Positions 7,313 through 15,767 are shown, counted from the first letter of the stretch. The stretch: 44,256 nt of DNA from an uncultured Paenibacillus sp. (GCA_937895345.1 CALAWP010000063.1:1-44256); one strand, 5' to 3'. A program made the numbers and translations. The notes: generated by a model from the sequence alone, not told the origin.

Positions 7313-9757
7313 TCAATTCCGCAACGGCTTGCCGACGGTCAGCATATGGCTCATGCGCGCCTGTGTTTTGCTCTCCCCGCACAAACTCAAGAACGCTTCG
7401 CATTCCAAATCGAGCAAATACTGCTCGCTCACTTCGGCGCCGGGCGGCGCGTCGCCGCCTGCCAGCACATGGGCCAGCTTGCCCGCGATCAGCTCGTCAT
7501 GTTGGCTGATATGGCCGCCGAGCCGCATCGCCTGCACCGCCAGTTTCAGCACCGCTTTGCCTTCGCGGCCGGCTACGGGCACAAGCTTCTCCTCAGGCGG
7601 CGAATATCCCGCCCGATCCAGCGCCAGCACCGCCCGCTTGGCTTCGGCAATGCGGGCGTCCTGCCGCATAATGACGCGGTCTTGAGGCCTCAGCAGGCCA
7701 AGCCGCCCGATTTCATGGCCGCTCGCGGACGTCTTCGCCATCGCGATCGTTTCGAACAACGCGCCAAGCGGCGCTTGCAGCTCCGCTACGCCGGGCTTTC
7801 GGACGCTTCCGCTCGCCGCTGCGGCCCTGTCGGCCGCCATAATCGCCGCCTCCTTGCAGCCGCCGCCCGCCGGTATAAGGCCGACGCCGGTTTCCACCAG
7901 CCCGAAATACGTTTCGGGCGGTATAATCATGCAGTCTGCGGGCAGGCAAGCCTCCACTCCGCCGCCGAGCGTCATCCGATGCGGCGCGGCGACGACCGGA
8001 CGGTCCAGCCGTTTTAAACTCATCATGCTGCTTTGGAACAATCGGATAATGTCCTCCACTTCTTCCCATTCTCCGTTTTGCGCCTCCATCAATAGCAGCA
8101 TCAGGTTGGCGCCAACGCAAAAGTTCCGGCCTTCGTTGGCCAGCACCAGCCCTCTCCAATTGCGCGATACTTCCTCCGCCGACCGGCGGATCGCCGACAG
8201 GATCTCACCTCCGATTGCATTGTTGGGTGAATGAAATTCCAGGCAAACGACATCGTCTCCGATATCGATCAAGCTCGCGTCCGCCGTGGACAGCACCGTA
8301 CGACCAGCCGCCTTGAGCGCCGACAGAGACAGAACATCCGGCTCCTCTTCCTCTTCCCGGAAGCCGCCGGCCGAGGCGTATACCCGCTTCGAGCCTTGAA
8401 CGGCGTACAAGCTTTCGCGTCCTTCGTCCGCCCATGCCTGCACCCATTCGGGAATTTGCTCGCCTTCCTCCTTCATTCGCCGAAGCGACTGCCGGAAGCC
8501 GATCGCATCCCACAGCTCGAACGGTCCCAGCTCCCAATTGAAGCCCCAGCGCATCGCCCGGTCGATGTCCGATATATTGTCCGCGATTTGGCCGGCTTGG
8601 GCGGCCGAATACAGCAGCGTGCGCTTGATCGTCGACCAGGCGAATTGCGCGTGCTTATGCCCCGGCTCCGTATGAAGAAGCGCCTTCAGCTTGGCGCGGA
8701 CTCCCTTGGCCCGCCGTGCCGCTTCCATAGTCGGCGAAGCGGCGGGCTGCCGATTCCCGTAATCGAGCGAGTCGAGCCGAAGCGATTGAATAATGCTTTT
8801 GCCGTCTTCGCCGCGCAGCTTCCGGTAAAAGCCGGCCCCGGACTTTTCGCCCAGCCGGCCCGCCGCAACAAGCCGCTCCAGAATCGGCGGTCTGGCAAAT
8901 ACCGCCCGTTCGGCCTGGTCGGCGCTTCGCTCCCGCACATTGTCGACGACATGGAGCAGCGTATCCAGCCCGACGAGATCGAGCATCCGGAACGTCGCCG
9001 TCTTCGGACGCCCCATCGCGGGGCCGGTCAGCGCGTCCGCTTCCTCGACGGTAAGGCCGAAGCGCAGCGTATCCTCCAGCGTGGCGAGCATGCCGAAGGA
9101 GCCGATCCGGTTGGCGATGAAGTTGGGCGTATCCCGCGCGACGACGACGCCTTTGCCCAGCCGCTGACCGCACAGCTTCGCCAGCGCGGCGACCGTATCG
9201 GGCGAGGTATCGCTCGCCGGGACGATTTCCACCAGCTTCATGTAACGGGGCGGGTTAAAAAAATGAGTCGCGGCAAAGCAGCTTCTGAACTCGTCGCTCA
9301 GCCCTTCCGCCATCGCGGCGACGGACAGTCCGGACGTATTGGTGCTGACGAGCGTATTCGGACGGCGAACCGTTTGAATTTTGTGCAGCACCTGGCGTTT
9401 GACGTCAAGCCTTTCCACGACCGCTTCCACAATCCAATCCGCGTCGCTCAGCAAAGACAGATGATCTTCCAGATTGCCCGGGACGATCCGGCTGACGTAC
9501 GACGAATCGTACAGCATGGCCGGCTTGTGATGAATCATTCGGGCCAGCGCGTTTTCCGCCAATCTGTTGCGGACTTTGGCATCCGCAAGCGTCAGTCCTT
9601 TCCGGCTCTCTTCCTCCGTCAGCTCCGCCGGCACGACGTCCAGCAGCAGCACCTTCATCCCCGCGTTGGCCAGATGCGCCGCAATGCCCGCTCCCATGAC
9701 GCCGGACCCAATGACCGCCGCGCTTCTGACCGCTCCGGGATTTTTGTACGTAGACAT
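7313..9757 (-). CDS. fadN: Bifunctional 3-hydroxyacyl-CoA dehydrogenase / enoyl-CoA hydratase
   Basis: The N-terminal NAD-binding signature is AAVIGSGVMGAGIAAHLANAG. It is followed by the 3-hydroxyacyl-CoA dehydrogenase domains (ATHFFNPPRYMKLVEIV; RIGSFGML) and a C-terminal crotonase-type domain (GRNFCVGANL; VAAPHRMTLGGGVE). This domain order (dehydrogenase first) is that of Bacillus FadN. The frame is open to 9892, but GAGGTGG sits nine bases before the ATG at 9757 and the family N-terminus starts there, giving 814 residues. An ATG at 9781 also has AGAGAGG upstream and cannot be excluded. The enzyme hydrates enoyl-CoA and oxidises the hydroxyacyl-CoA. It lies between fadF and fadA on the same strand, but long repetitive gaps flank it on both sides. 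Confidence 0.93.
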   Translation of the reverse strand: MSTYKNPGAVRSAAVIGSGVMGAGIAAHLANAGMKVLLLDVVPAELTEEESRKGLTLADAKVRNRLAENALARMIHHKPAMLYDSSYVSRIVPGNLEDHLSLLSDADWIVEAVVERLDVKRQVLHKIQTVRRPNTLVSTNTSGLSVAAMAEGLSDEFRSCFAATHFFNPPRYMKLVEIVPASDTSPDTVAALAKLCGQRLGKGVVVARDTPNFIANRIGSFGMLATLEDTLRFGLTVEEADALTGPAMGRPKTATFRMLDLVGLDTLLHVVDNVRERSADQAERAVFARPPILERLVAAGRLGEKSGAGFYRKLRGEDGKSIIQSLRLDSLDYGNRQPAASPTMEAARRAKGVRAKLKALLHTEPGHKHAQFAWSTIKRTLLYSAAQAGQIADNISDIDRAMRWGFNWELGPFELWDAIGFRQSLRRMKEEGEQIPEWVQAWADEGRESLYAVQGSKRVYASAGGFREEEEEPDVLSLSALKAAGRTVLSTADASLIDIGDDVVCLEFHSPNNAIGGEILSAIRRSAEEVSRNWRGLVLANEGRNFCVGANLMLLLMEAQNGEWEEVEDIIRLFQSSMMSLKRLDRPVVAAPHRMTLGGGVEACLPADCMIIPPETYFGLVETGVGLIPAGGGCKEAAIMAADRAAAASGSVRKPGVAELQAPLGALFETIAMAKTSASGHEIGRLGLLRPQDRVIMRQDARIAEAKRAVLALDRAGYSPPEEKLVPVAGREGKAVLKLAVQAMRLGGHISQHDELIAGKLAHVLAGGDAPPGAEVSEQYLLDLECEAFLSLCGESKTQARMSHMLTVGKPLRN

Positions 9758-9909
9758 CGTTTTGAACCACCTCGCCTCCATGAATTGCCTCTCTTCCGTC
9801 AATTGCGGCTTGCATGCCGTGCGCGGAACACAAGATCCTGGGGTGTAATGATCTACTGGCTCCCGGACGCGGCGCGGCCGAGGAACGTTCAACCCGGCAC
9901 TGGAGCCGG

Positions 9910-10172
9910 CAGCTCCGCCGCGCCGTGCAATTCATTCACCCGGCACTCCACATATCAGCGCTACCGTCTCGCTGCCCGGGCCACTCGCCCAGCACTCCGC
10001 ATTTCAATAGTGCCGTCGTGTCCGACCGGATTACTCGCCCAGCACTCATTTCAACAGCTCCGCCGCACCGTGCAGTTCATTACCCTGGCACTCCACATAT
10101 CAGCCGCTACCGTCTCGCTCCCCGGGCCACTCGCCCAGCATTCATTTCAACAGCTCCGCCGCATCCGCACGG
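9910..10172. repeat. Tandem repeats resembling the fadF 3' end in the fadF-fadN gap
   Basis: Two copies of a unit of about 97 bp (9910-10007 and 10055-10150) begin CAGCTCCGCCGC and contain CACTCCACATATCAG and GGGCCACTCGCCCAGCA. A partial third begins at 10151. The ACTCGCCCAGCA element, which in fadF encodes the last residues and stop, recurs near 9982, 10033 and 10128. The gap thus looks built from duplicated and diverged fadF terminal sequence. No credible gene is present between 9758 and 10172. Confidence 0.8.
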
Positions 10173-12668
10173 TCACTCGCCCAGCACGCTGGACGCCAGC
10201 AGCTCCGCCACGTCGCGCGCCGCCGCTTCGCCGTCCGGCTGCGACGATTTCAACCCGTCCTCCAGCATAGTCAAGCAATACGGGCAAGCCGAGCCGATCA
10301 CCGTCGGCTTCACGGCGAGCGCCTGGGCGGTCCGGGCATCATTGACGCGCGTGCCGGCATGCTCCTCCATCCACATCAGTCCGCCGCCCGCACCGCAGCA
10401 CATGCCGTCCGGACCCGACCGTTCCATTTCGGCAAGCTCGACGCCGGGAATGGCGCGCAGCAGCATTCGAGGCGCGTCGTAAATGCCGTTATAGCGCCCC
10501 AAATAACAGGAATCGTGATAGGTGACGCGTTCATCCAGGCGGTGACGGGGCTTCAGCCTTCCTTCTTCCAGCAGCCGGGCCAGCAGTCCGGTATGATGCT
10601 CGACGCGCACGTCGGGATCGAGGCCAAAATCCGGGTATTCGTTCGTAAACGTATTAAAGGTATGCGGGCAGGCCGTCACGATATGCTTCACGCCGTACTT
10701 TTGCAGCATTGCGATATTGTCGCGGCACAGCTCCTGGAACAGCAGCTCGTTGCCGATCCTTCTGGCGGTATCTCCGGAGCTGCGTTCCTCATTGCCCAAC
10801 GCGGCAAAATCTACCCCGGCATGGCGCATCAGCCGCACCAAGTCGAACAGCACCCGGCGGCTCCGCGTATCGTAAGCGCCCATGGAACCCGCCCACAGCA
10901 GCACATCGGGCAGGCGGCCCTCCGCCTTGCGCTGCTGCATTGTCTCGACGCGGATCCCTGTCTTGCGCTCGCATTCCTCGATCCACGAAGCGCGTTCCGA
11001 ACGCGGAAGGCCCCACGGATTGCCTTGGCGTTCGATGTTTTGTATCGCGCGCTGGCCGTCGGACGGCATTTTGCCCTCCATCAGCACCAGGTAACGCCTC
11101 ATGTCGATAATTTTGTCCACGTGCTCGTTGCCGACCGGACATTGCTCCTCGCAATTGCGGCAAGTTGTGCAAGCCCACAGCTCCTCCTCCGTCATTACGT
11201 CTCCGATCAGCTCCAGCTCTTCGGCATCCGCTCCTTCCCGCCTGCTCCACGCCGCTTGCTGGGAAGCCATCGCGAACGAGATATCCGTTGCGGCGCGCGG
11301 CATGCCCTCGGCCGATACGGGCTCATTCTCTTCCGCATCGCCCGCCGGAACGACCGCCCCCATCACATAGGCGTCCCTCTTCCGGTAGCCTCTCAAGCCG
11401 GACGGCATCCACGGCGACGTCGACGTAACGGCCGAACCTTTATCCGTCAAATGGTCACGCAGCTTGACGATGAGATGCATGGGAGACAGCAGCTTGCCGG
11501 TACTTGCCGCCGGGCATACGTTTGTGCAGCGGCCGCACTCGACGCATGCGTACAGATCGAGGAGCTGCTTTTGGTTTAAATGCTCAATCTGCCCTGCACC
11601 GAACGATTCCGCCTGCTCGTCGTCGAGATTAAGCGGCTCCAGCCTTCCGGGAGGCGAGCTTCTCCGAAACCATAAATTGACCGGCGCCGTCATCAGATGA
11701 AAATGTTTGGATTGCGGCACGTATACCAAAAAGCCCAACAGCACCAGCAAATGGAGCCACCAGAACAGCTCGAAGCCGGCATGCGCCAGCGCTCCGCCTT
11801 CCTTGATCCCCGCCTGCATGAGCCACTGGGCGGCCGGTTCGCTGAACGGCGCGTAAGCGGCGGCCACGATGTGCCCGTCATGCGAAGCAATCCGCTCGAA
11901 CGTCAGCGTCAACAGGACGGTCAGCATAAGCGAGCCGATAAACCATAACACGAGCGACGGCTTCCAGCCCCGCTTCAGCCTCGGCAGCCGCTCCCCGTAC
12001 CGCCGGTACGTCCCGTACAGCACGGCAGCCAGCACGAGCATGACCGTCATCTCCTGCACCCAGGAAAACGCGCCATAATACGGGATCGGCAGCGGGTCGC
12101 CCCCGCTCAAGCCTTTCCAGATCAAGTCGGCGGCACCAAACTGCAACACTATAAATCCGTAAAAATAAACCAAGTGCATCGTTCCGCTGCGAATATCGTT
12201 CAGCAGCTTCCGATGCCCGAACACCTCCTTGCCCCACCCGCTTTGCCGCGGCGCCCGGCTGCGCTTGAATTCGGCGGGCGCTCCGAGTCTTATGTAGCCG
12301 ATCCGCCTTTTGACCGCGACCGCAAACATATACGCCGCAGCGGCAATCAGCGCCGCAAACAGCAGCCACCTGGCCCACGCCCACAACGCTTCCCCGACCG
12401 CTAACCCTGCGGCGGCCACTGTCGCGCCCCCGCGGCCGTGCAGCAACTCCGCCATCTGTAGCAGCAATGCTTTCGGCCACAGCAACTCTTCTACCCGCTG
12501 CTGCAACGCTATTTGCCGCAGTTCCTCCACCCGCAGCGGCAACGCCTTTTGCCACAGTTCCTCTACCCGCAGCGGCAACGCCTTTTGCCACAGTTCCTCT
12601 ACCCGCAGCGGCAACGCCTTTTGCCCCAACAAGCTCCGTGCCGTAGACTCTGCCGTAAACCCTGCCAT
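10173..12668 (-). CDS. fadF: Membrane-anchored iron-sulfur oxidoreductase of the FadF type
   Basis: After an N-terminal repeat come about five membrane segments (for example LLFAALIAAAAYMFAVAV and LHLLVLLGFLVYV), a NarI-like heme/quinone region. Then follow two 4Fe-4S motifs (CVECGRCTNVCP, CTTCRNCEEQCP) and two cysteine-rich CCG-type domains (ACPHTFNTF and SCYLGRYN; MCCGAGGGL). This is the Bacillus FadF/YwjF architecture. It is thought to move electrons from reduced ETF into the menaquinone pool, which fits the divergent etfBA next door. The frame opens with TTG at 12728, but ATG 12668 has GGGGAGG nine bases upstream, giving 831 residues. Bacillus FadF is about 705. The extra length is largely the repeat-rich N-terminus. 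Confidence 0.9.
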   Translation of the reverse strand: MAGFTAESTARSLLGQKALPLRVEELWQKALPLRVEELWQKALPLRVEELRQIALQQRVEELLWPKALLLQMAELLHGRGGATVAAAGLAVGEALWAWARWLLFAALIAAAAYMFAVAVKRRIGYIRLGAPAEFKRSRAPRQSGWGKEVFGHRKLLNDIRSGTMHLVYFYGFIVLQFGAADLIWKGLSGGDPLPIPYYGAFSWVQEMTVMLVLAAVLYGTYRRYGERLPRLKRGWKPSLVLWFIGSLMLTVLLTLTFERIASHDGHIVAAAYAPFSEPAAQWLMQAGIKEGGALAHAGFELFWWLHLLVLLGFLVYVPQSKHFHLMTAPVNLWFRRSSPPGRLEPLNLDDEQAESFGAGQIEHLNQKQLLDLYACVECGRCTNVCPAASTGKLLSPMHLIVKLRDHLTDKGSAVTSTSPWMPSGLRGYRKRDAYVMGAVVPAGDAEENEPVSAEGMPRAATDISFAMASQQAAWSRREGADAEELELIGDVMTEEELWACTTCRNCEEQCPVGNEHVDKIIDMRRYLVLMEGKMPSDGQRAIQNIERQGNPWGLPRSERASWIEECERKTGIRVETMQQRKAEGRLPDVLLWAGSMGAYDTRSRRVLFDLVRLMRHAGVDFAALGNEERSSGDTARRIGNELLFQELCRDNIAMLQKYGVKHIVTACPHTFNTFTNEYPDFGLDPDVRVEHHTGLLARLLEEGRLKPRHRLDERVTYHDSCYLGRYNGIYDAPRMLLRAIPGVELAEMERSGPDGMCCGAGGGLMWMEEHAGTRVNDARTAQALAVKPTVIGSACPYCLTMLEDGLKSSQPDGEAAARDVAELLASSVLGE
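12435..12623 (-). repeat. 12-residue coding repeat in the FadF N-terminus
   Basis: Five consecutive units encode QKALPLRVEELW (two exact copies, then ending in R) followed by two diverged units (QIALQQRVEELLW, PKALLLQMAELLHG). The period is 36 bp for the first three, which are nearly identical in DNA, so this is a recent expansion. It corresponds to residues 16-78 counted from the ATG at 12668 and is predicted to be an amphipathic, Leu-rich helix. Confidence 0.9.
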
Positions 12669-12731
12669 ATGCTCTGCCCTCCCCTTCGCCGCCGGCCGGT
12701 AACAGCCGTCCGGTCTGTAATCGGACAAGCA

Positions 12732-12745
12732 CTAAAGCGCTTTCA
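12732..12745 (-). promoter_or_regulatory. Putative cre (CcpA) site upstream of fadF
   Basis: On the minus strand TGAAAGCGCTTTAG fits the cre consensus TGWAANCGNTNWCA at 12 of 14 positions, with the palindromic core AAAGCGCTTT intact. It lies 64-77 bases before the fadF ATG, a position suited to a promoter block or roadblock. CcpA control of fatty-acid degradation is known in Bacillus. Binding here is inferred. Confidence 0.6.
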
Positions 12746-13123
12746 CAAAAAGCCGCAGTGCTCCATTTATATGAGACCGCGCCGCTGAACATGCTTCTTC
12801 CAACACAATTGGAAGCGGTCTAATCGCCCTTCGGACGTCATAAGGATAGCTATGCAGGCGCAGGCGTCGGCGCGCAGGCGTCGGCGCGCCGACGTCCGGG
12901 CGGGTGTCCAGGCATGCGGACAAGTGCCGGTTTTCGCATTTGCAACGCTGGTGCGGGCACGTTGCAGTGACTGCAATGCTGATTTTGTTACTTACAGTGA
13001 AGCCGCGGGGGAGCGGTGGGGACTGCAGCGCAGGTGCGGGCACGCGGTGTGGACTGCAGCGCCATTTCGTACTTTCGAGCAGAACGTAAACTATTGTTTT
13101 ATTAAGAAGGAGGCCTCCGAAGC
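12746..13123. other. Divergent fadF/etfB intergenic region with palindrome and repeats
   Basis: GC-rich noncoding DNA. GCAGGCGTCGGCGC occurs twice in tandem (12861-12888 approximately) and overlaps the perfect 16-bp palindrome CGTCGGCGCGCCGACG (12879-12894). TGCAACG/CGTTGCA form a stem near 12940-12966. Two direct copies of a GGTGCGGGCACG segment lie near 12950 and 13031. A member of the dispersed CTGCAA..CTTACAG repeat is at 12971-12997. Promoters for etfB are probably here, but no clear -10/-35 pair was found. Confidence 0.6.
12971..12997 (+). repeat. Dispersed 27-bp intergenic repeat, copy 1
   Basis: Begins CTGCAATGCTGATTTTG and ends TACTTACAG. It matches the two copies at 32201-32227 and 32253-32280 at nearly every position. 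All copies are intergenic. The ends CTGcAA/TTaCAG are imperfectly inverted. Confidence 0.75.
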
Positions 13124-13972
13124 ATGAAAATCGTTACGCTATTGAAGCAAACGTTCGATACGGAGGAAAAAATCGTCATAACGCCGGAAGGCGTCGACGA
13201 AAGCGAAGCCAAGTTCGTCATCAATCCCTATGACGAATATGCGTTGGAAGAAGCGCTTCGGCTGAAGGAAAAGCACGGAGGCGAGGTTATCGCGGTCTGC
13301 TGCGGGCCGCAGCGCGCCCAAGAAGCGCTCAGAACCGCTCTCGCCGTCGGTGCGGACGAAGCGATATTGTTAGATTCCGAGGGAATTCCCGAGGACAGTT
13401 ATTCCATCGCGGCCGCGCTGGCAGCCGTGATCGAACCTTTGTCGCCGGGCGTCGTGCTGGCCGGTCTGTTCGCCGTGGATACCGGCTCGGGCAGCGTGGC
13501 GCTGCAGATTGCCGAGCGGCTCCAATGGCCGCATGCATCCGCGGCGGTTAAGCTGACGATCGGTACCGCCGCGGAGATCGGCATTCCTCAAGTGAACGGC
13601 ACTTCCCGTTACGCGCTCGTCGAACGGGATGTTGAGGGCGATATCGAGACGACGGCGGTCCCGCTCCCGGCTCTCATTACCGCCCAGCAAGGTTTGAACG
13701 ACCCCCGCTACCCGTCATTGCCGGGAATCATGAAGGCCAAACGTAAGCCGCTGCGCGTCATGTCGGCGGAAGATTTGAACGTGCGTTCCGATTCCAGCTC
13801 CGGCTCCAGTTCGGAATCCGGCCTGACGGCGCGGACCGTTCGCACAGGGCTGTTCGCCCCGCCTCCCCGCGCCGCGGGCAAGAGGCTTGGCGGCTCCGCG
13901 GCGGAGCAAGCGAAGCAATTGATTCAACTGCTGCAGCATGAAGCCAAAGTGTTGAAAGGAGATGCGCCATGA
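13124..13972 (+). CDS. etfB: Electron transfer flavoprotein beta subunit
   Basis: 282 residues. The N-terminus MKIVTLLKQTFDTEEKI and the segment VINPYDEYALEEALRLKE with GADEAILLD are typical of EtfB. EtfB binds AMP and, with EtfA, forms the FAD-carrying heterodimer that accepts electrons from acyl-CoA dehydrogenase (FadE). The ribosome site is AAGGAGGCC. Bacillus EtfB is about 257 residues, and the extra length is a Ser-rich linker (DSSSGSSSESG) plus a C-terminal tail near residues 225-282. The gene overlaps etfA by four bases (ATGA), giving translational coupling, and diverges from fadF, its likely electron acceptor. Confidence 0.94.
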   Translation: MKIVTLLKQTFDTEEKIVITPEGVDESEAKFVINPYDEYALEEALRLKEKHGGEVIAVCCGPQRAQEALRTALAVGADEAILLDSEGIPEDSYSIAAALAAVIEPLSPGVVLAGLFAVDTGSGSVALQIAERLQWPHASAAVKLTIGTAAEIGIPQVNGTSRYALVERDVEGDIETTAVPLPALITAQQGLNDPRYPSLPGIMKAKRKPLRVMSAEDLNVRSDSSSGSSSESGLTARTVRTGLFAPPPRAAGKRLGGSAAEQAKQLIQLLQHEAKVLKGDAP

Positions 13973-14970
13973 CCAGAACGATCCTCGTATTTGCGGAGCA
14001 TCGGGCGGGGGCGCTGCGCCGCGTTGCGCTGGAGGCGCTCGGCGCGGCAAGGAGGCTGGCCGGCGAGGGCGGCTCGGTGCATGCCGTCATCGCCGGCCTC
14101 GGCAGCGCGGCGGAGGAAGCCGCCGAGCTTACCGCGCGGGGAGCGGACGTCGTGCATGTCGCCGACGATCCGTCCCTGCGCGATTATGCGCCCGAGGCGT
14201 ACATCGCCGCCATCGGCGCAGCCATAACGGCGGCAAGGCCGGACGCGCTGCTGCTCGGCCATACCGCCATGGGGCGCGACCTCGCGCCCCGCGTGGCCGC
14301 AGCCTTCGGCGCCGGCCACATGGCCGACGTCACCGCCATTGAGCCTGCCGGCGATGGCGGCAACGTCGGCTTTATCCGCCCGCTCTACGCCGGCAAGGCG
14401 TTCGAGCGGCGCAGCTTCGTCCCGGGCAGCCCGTGGATCGTCACGATCCGCCCGAACAACTTTGCGGCAGCGGAGCCTTCGGATGCCGCCGCCCGCAGCG
14501 GCGACGTCCGCGCGCTGCCCTTCTCGCCGCCGACGCTGTATACGACGGTTCGCGGCATCGTACGCCGCGCCACCGGTCAGATCGATCTCTCCGAGGCCGA
14601 TATTATCGTGGCGGGCGGCAGAGGCGTGCGCAGCGCGGAAGGCTTTCAGCCGCTTCGCGCTCTAGCCGACGCGCTCGGCGGCGCGGTCGGTGCCTCCCGC
14701 GCCGCTTGCGACGCCGGCTATTGCGATTATGCCCTCCAGATCGGGCAGACCGGCAAGGTCGTCACCCCGCAGCTGTACATCGCTTGCGGCATCAGCGGCG
14801 CGATCCAGCATCTCGCCGGCATGAGCCAATCCCGGACGATCGTCGCCGTCAACAAGGACCCCGACGCACCCATATTCGGCATCGCCGACTACGGCATTGT
14901 CGGCGACTTGTTTGAAGTAGTCCCGCTGCTGACCGAGGAAGTGCTGCGTCTGCGCAACTCCTCCGACTAA
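13969..14970 (+). CDS. etfA: Electron transfer flavoprotein alpha subunit
   Basis: 333 residues, normal for EtfA. The C-terminal FAD-binding domain shows GRGVRSAEGFQPLRALADALGG, then VGASRAACDAGY, GQTGKVVTPQLYIACGISGAIQHLAGM and VAVNKDPDAPIFGIADYGIVGDLFEVVP. The start ATG overlaps the etfB stop. A ribosome site AAAGGAG lies inside etfB. The protein carries the FAD that shuttles electrons from FadE to the membrane acceptor, probably FadF. No dedicated U-rich terminator follows on this strand. The strong hairpin at 14995-15034 has its U-tract on the other strand. Confidence 0.95.
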   Translation: MTRTILVFAEHRAGALRRVALEALGAARRLAGEGGSVHAVIAGLGSAAEEAAELTARGADVVHVADDPSLRDYAPEAYIAAIGAAITAARPDALLLGHTAMGRDLAPRVAAAFGAGHMADVTAIEPAGDGGNVGFIRPLYAGKAFERRSFVPGSPWIVTIRPNNFAAAEPSDAAARSGDVRALPFSPPTLYTTVRGIVRRATGQIDLSEADIIVAGGRGVRSAEGFQPLRALADALGGAVGASRAACDAGYCDYALQIGQTGKVVTPQLYIACGISGAIQHLAGMSQSRTIVAVNKDPDAPIFGIADYGIVGDLFEVVPLLTEEVLRLRNSSD

Positions 14971-14991
14971 CTTCCCCCTCCACCCCGCGGC

Positions 14992-15034
14992 AAAAAGCCT
15001 CCGTCCAAGCCCTTAACGACTTGGACGGAGGCTT
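14992..15034 (-). terminator. Intrinsic terminator, convergent between etfA and the SRAP-like gene
   Basis: A perfect 15-bp stem (arms 14995-15009 and 15020-15034, AAGCCTCCGTCCAAG) with a 10-base loop. The run of T appears on the minus strand, so it primarily ends the SRAP-like transcript. The hairpin may also slow etfBA transcription. Confidence 0.8.
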
Positions 15035-15092
15035 GCTTATGAGGCTTGGACTGGGGCTTGGACAGAGGCTTGCTTATGAGGCTTGGACTGGA
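15029..15092. repeat. 37-bp duplication next to the terminator
   Basis: The segment AGGCTTGCTTATGAGGCTTG is repeated with a period of 37 bp (starting near 15029 and 15066). The unit itself contains copies of terminator-arm-like sequence. It lies between the terminator and the stop of the SRAP-like gene and is noncoding. Confidence 0.7.
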
Positions 15093-15095
15093 GCG

Positions 15096-15767
15096 CTAGG
15101 CAAAATCGACCCGCACCTCGCGCACGCAATCCGGAGACTCATACTGCTCGTCGTATACCGCGTTCGTGACCGGATAGGCGCGCAGCATATGGTGATCGAT
15201 TCCTTCCAGATGTTTGCGGAGCTTCGCAAAATCGGTCGTATCGGGATTCAGCCAGCTGCTCGCCCCTTCCTCGTCCAGCATGACGGGAACCCTCGGCTGC
15301 CAAACCGACAGCGGGCCGGATGCGGCCGCCGTCAGCATCGTGAAGGCGCGCACCTCCTTGCCGTTCACATGGCGCCAGCAGTCATAAATGCCCGCGATTC
15401 CGATCAGCGGCCGGCTCGGCACGACGATGTGCATCGCGCGGGGCTCGCGCTCCTGGCCGACTTGCTTTTGACCGTAAAAGCCGCTGCAAGGAATAATACA
15501 CCGCTGCCTCCTCAACATCCGATGCAAAAAAGGTTTGGCGCTTAAGCCGTCATGGTCGGTATTGACCGAATCTTTGGCCCAAAACGGAAACAGCCCCCAT
15601 CTCGCCTCTTGAATCACGCGCACGTTATGCCGGTCGTTCATCACGATGGATACCGTCTGCGTCGGATTGATATTATAACGGTTCGTATGTCCCTGTACGA
15701 CTTTTGCCGCCCCGAACCTCTCCACAATGTCCCCGAGCTCGGCAGTCAACGAAAAACGTTCAATCAT
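15096..15767 (-). CDS. SRAP-fold (YedK/HMCES-like) protein lacking key catalytic residues
   Basis: 223 residues from ATG 15767, chosen because AAAGGAG lies eight bases upstream and the family N-terminus begins here. The SRAP framework is clear: RFSLTAEL, RYNINPTQ, ARWGLFPFWAKDS, KPFLHRMLRRQRCIIPCSGFYG, IAGIYDCW and VPVML. Active SRAP enzymes start MCGR, using Cys2 to crosslink to abasic DNA, and carry Glu in GFYEW and His in IHDRMP. Here these positions read MIER, GFYGQ and VWQPRVP, so Cys2, Glu and His are replaced. The Asn of the INAR motif may remain as VN. This is probably a non-crosslinking paralogue, perhaps a binding or regulatory protein. The fold is secure and the function unknown. 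Confidence 0.85.
   Translation of the reverse strand: MIERFSLTAELGDIVERFGAAKVVQGHTNRYNINPTQTVSIVMNDRHNVRVIQEARWGLFPFWAKDSVNTDHDGLSAKPFLHRMLRRQRCIIPCSGFYGQKQVGQEREPRAMHIVVPSRPLIGIAGIYDCWRHVNGKEVRAFTMLTAAASGPLSVWQPRVPVMLDEEGASSWLNPDTTDFAKLRKHLEGIDHHMLRAYPVTNAVYDEQYESPDCVREVRVDFA

Noticed and set aside
7814..8310. Additional genes inside fadN in other frames
   Set aside because: Short shadow frames without ribosome sites in the crotonase-domain region.
8231..10270. 679-codon plus frame across fadN and the fadF-fadN gap
   Set aside because: Antisense to the well-supported FadN. Arg/Gln/His-rich composition typical of an antisense frame.
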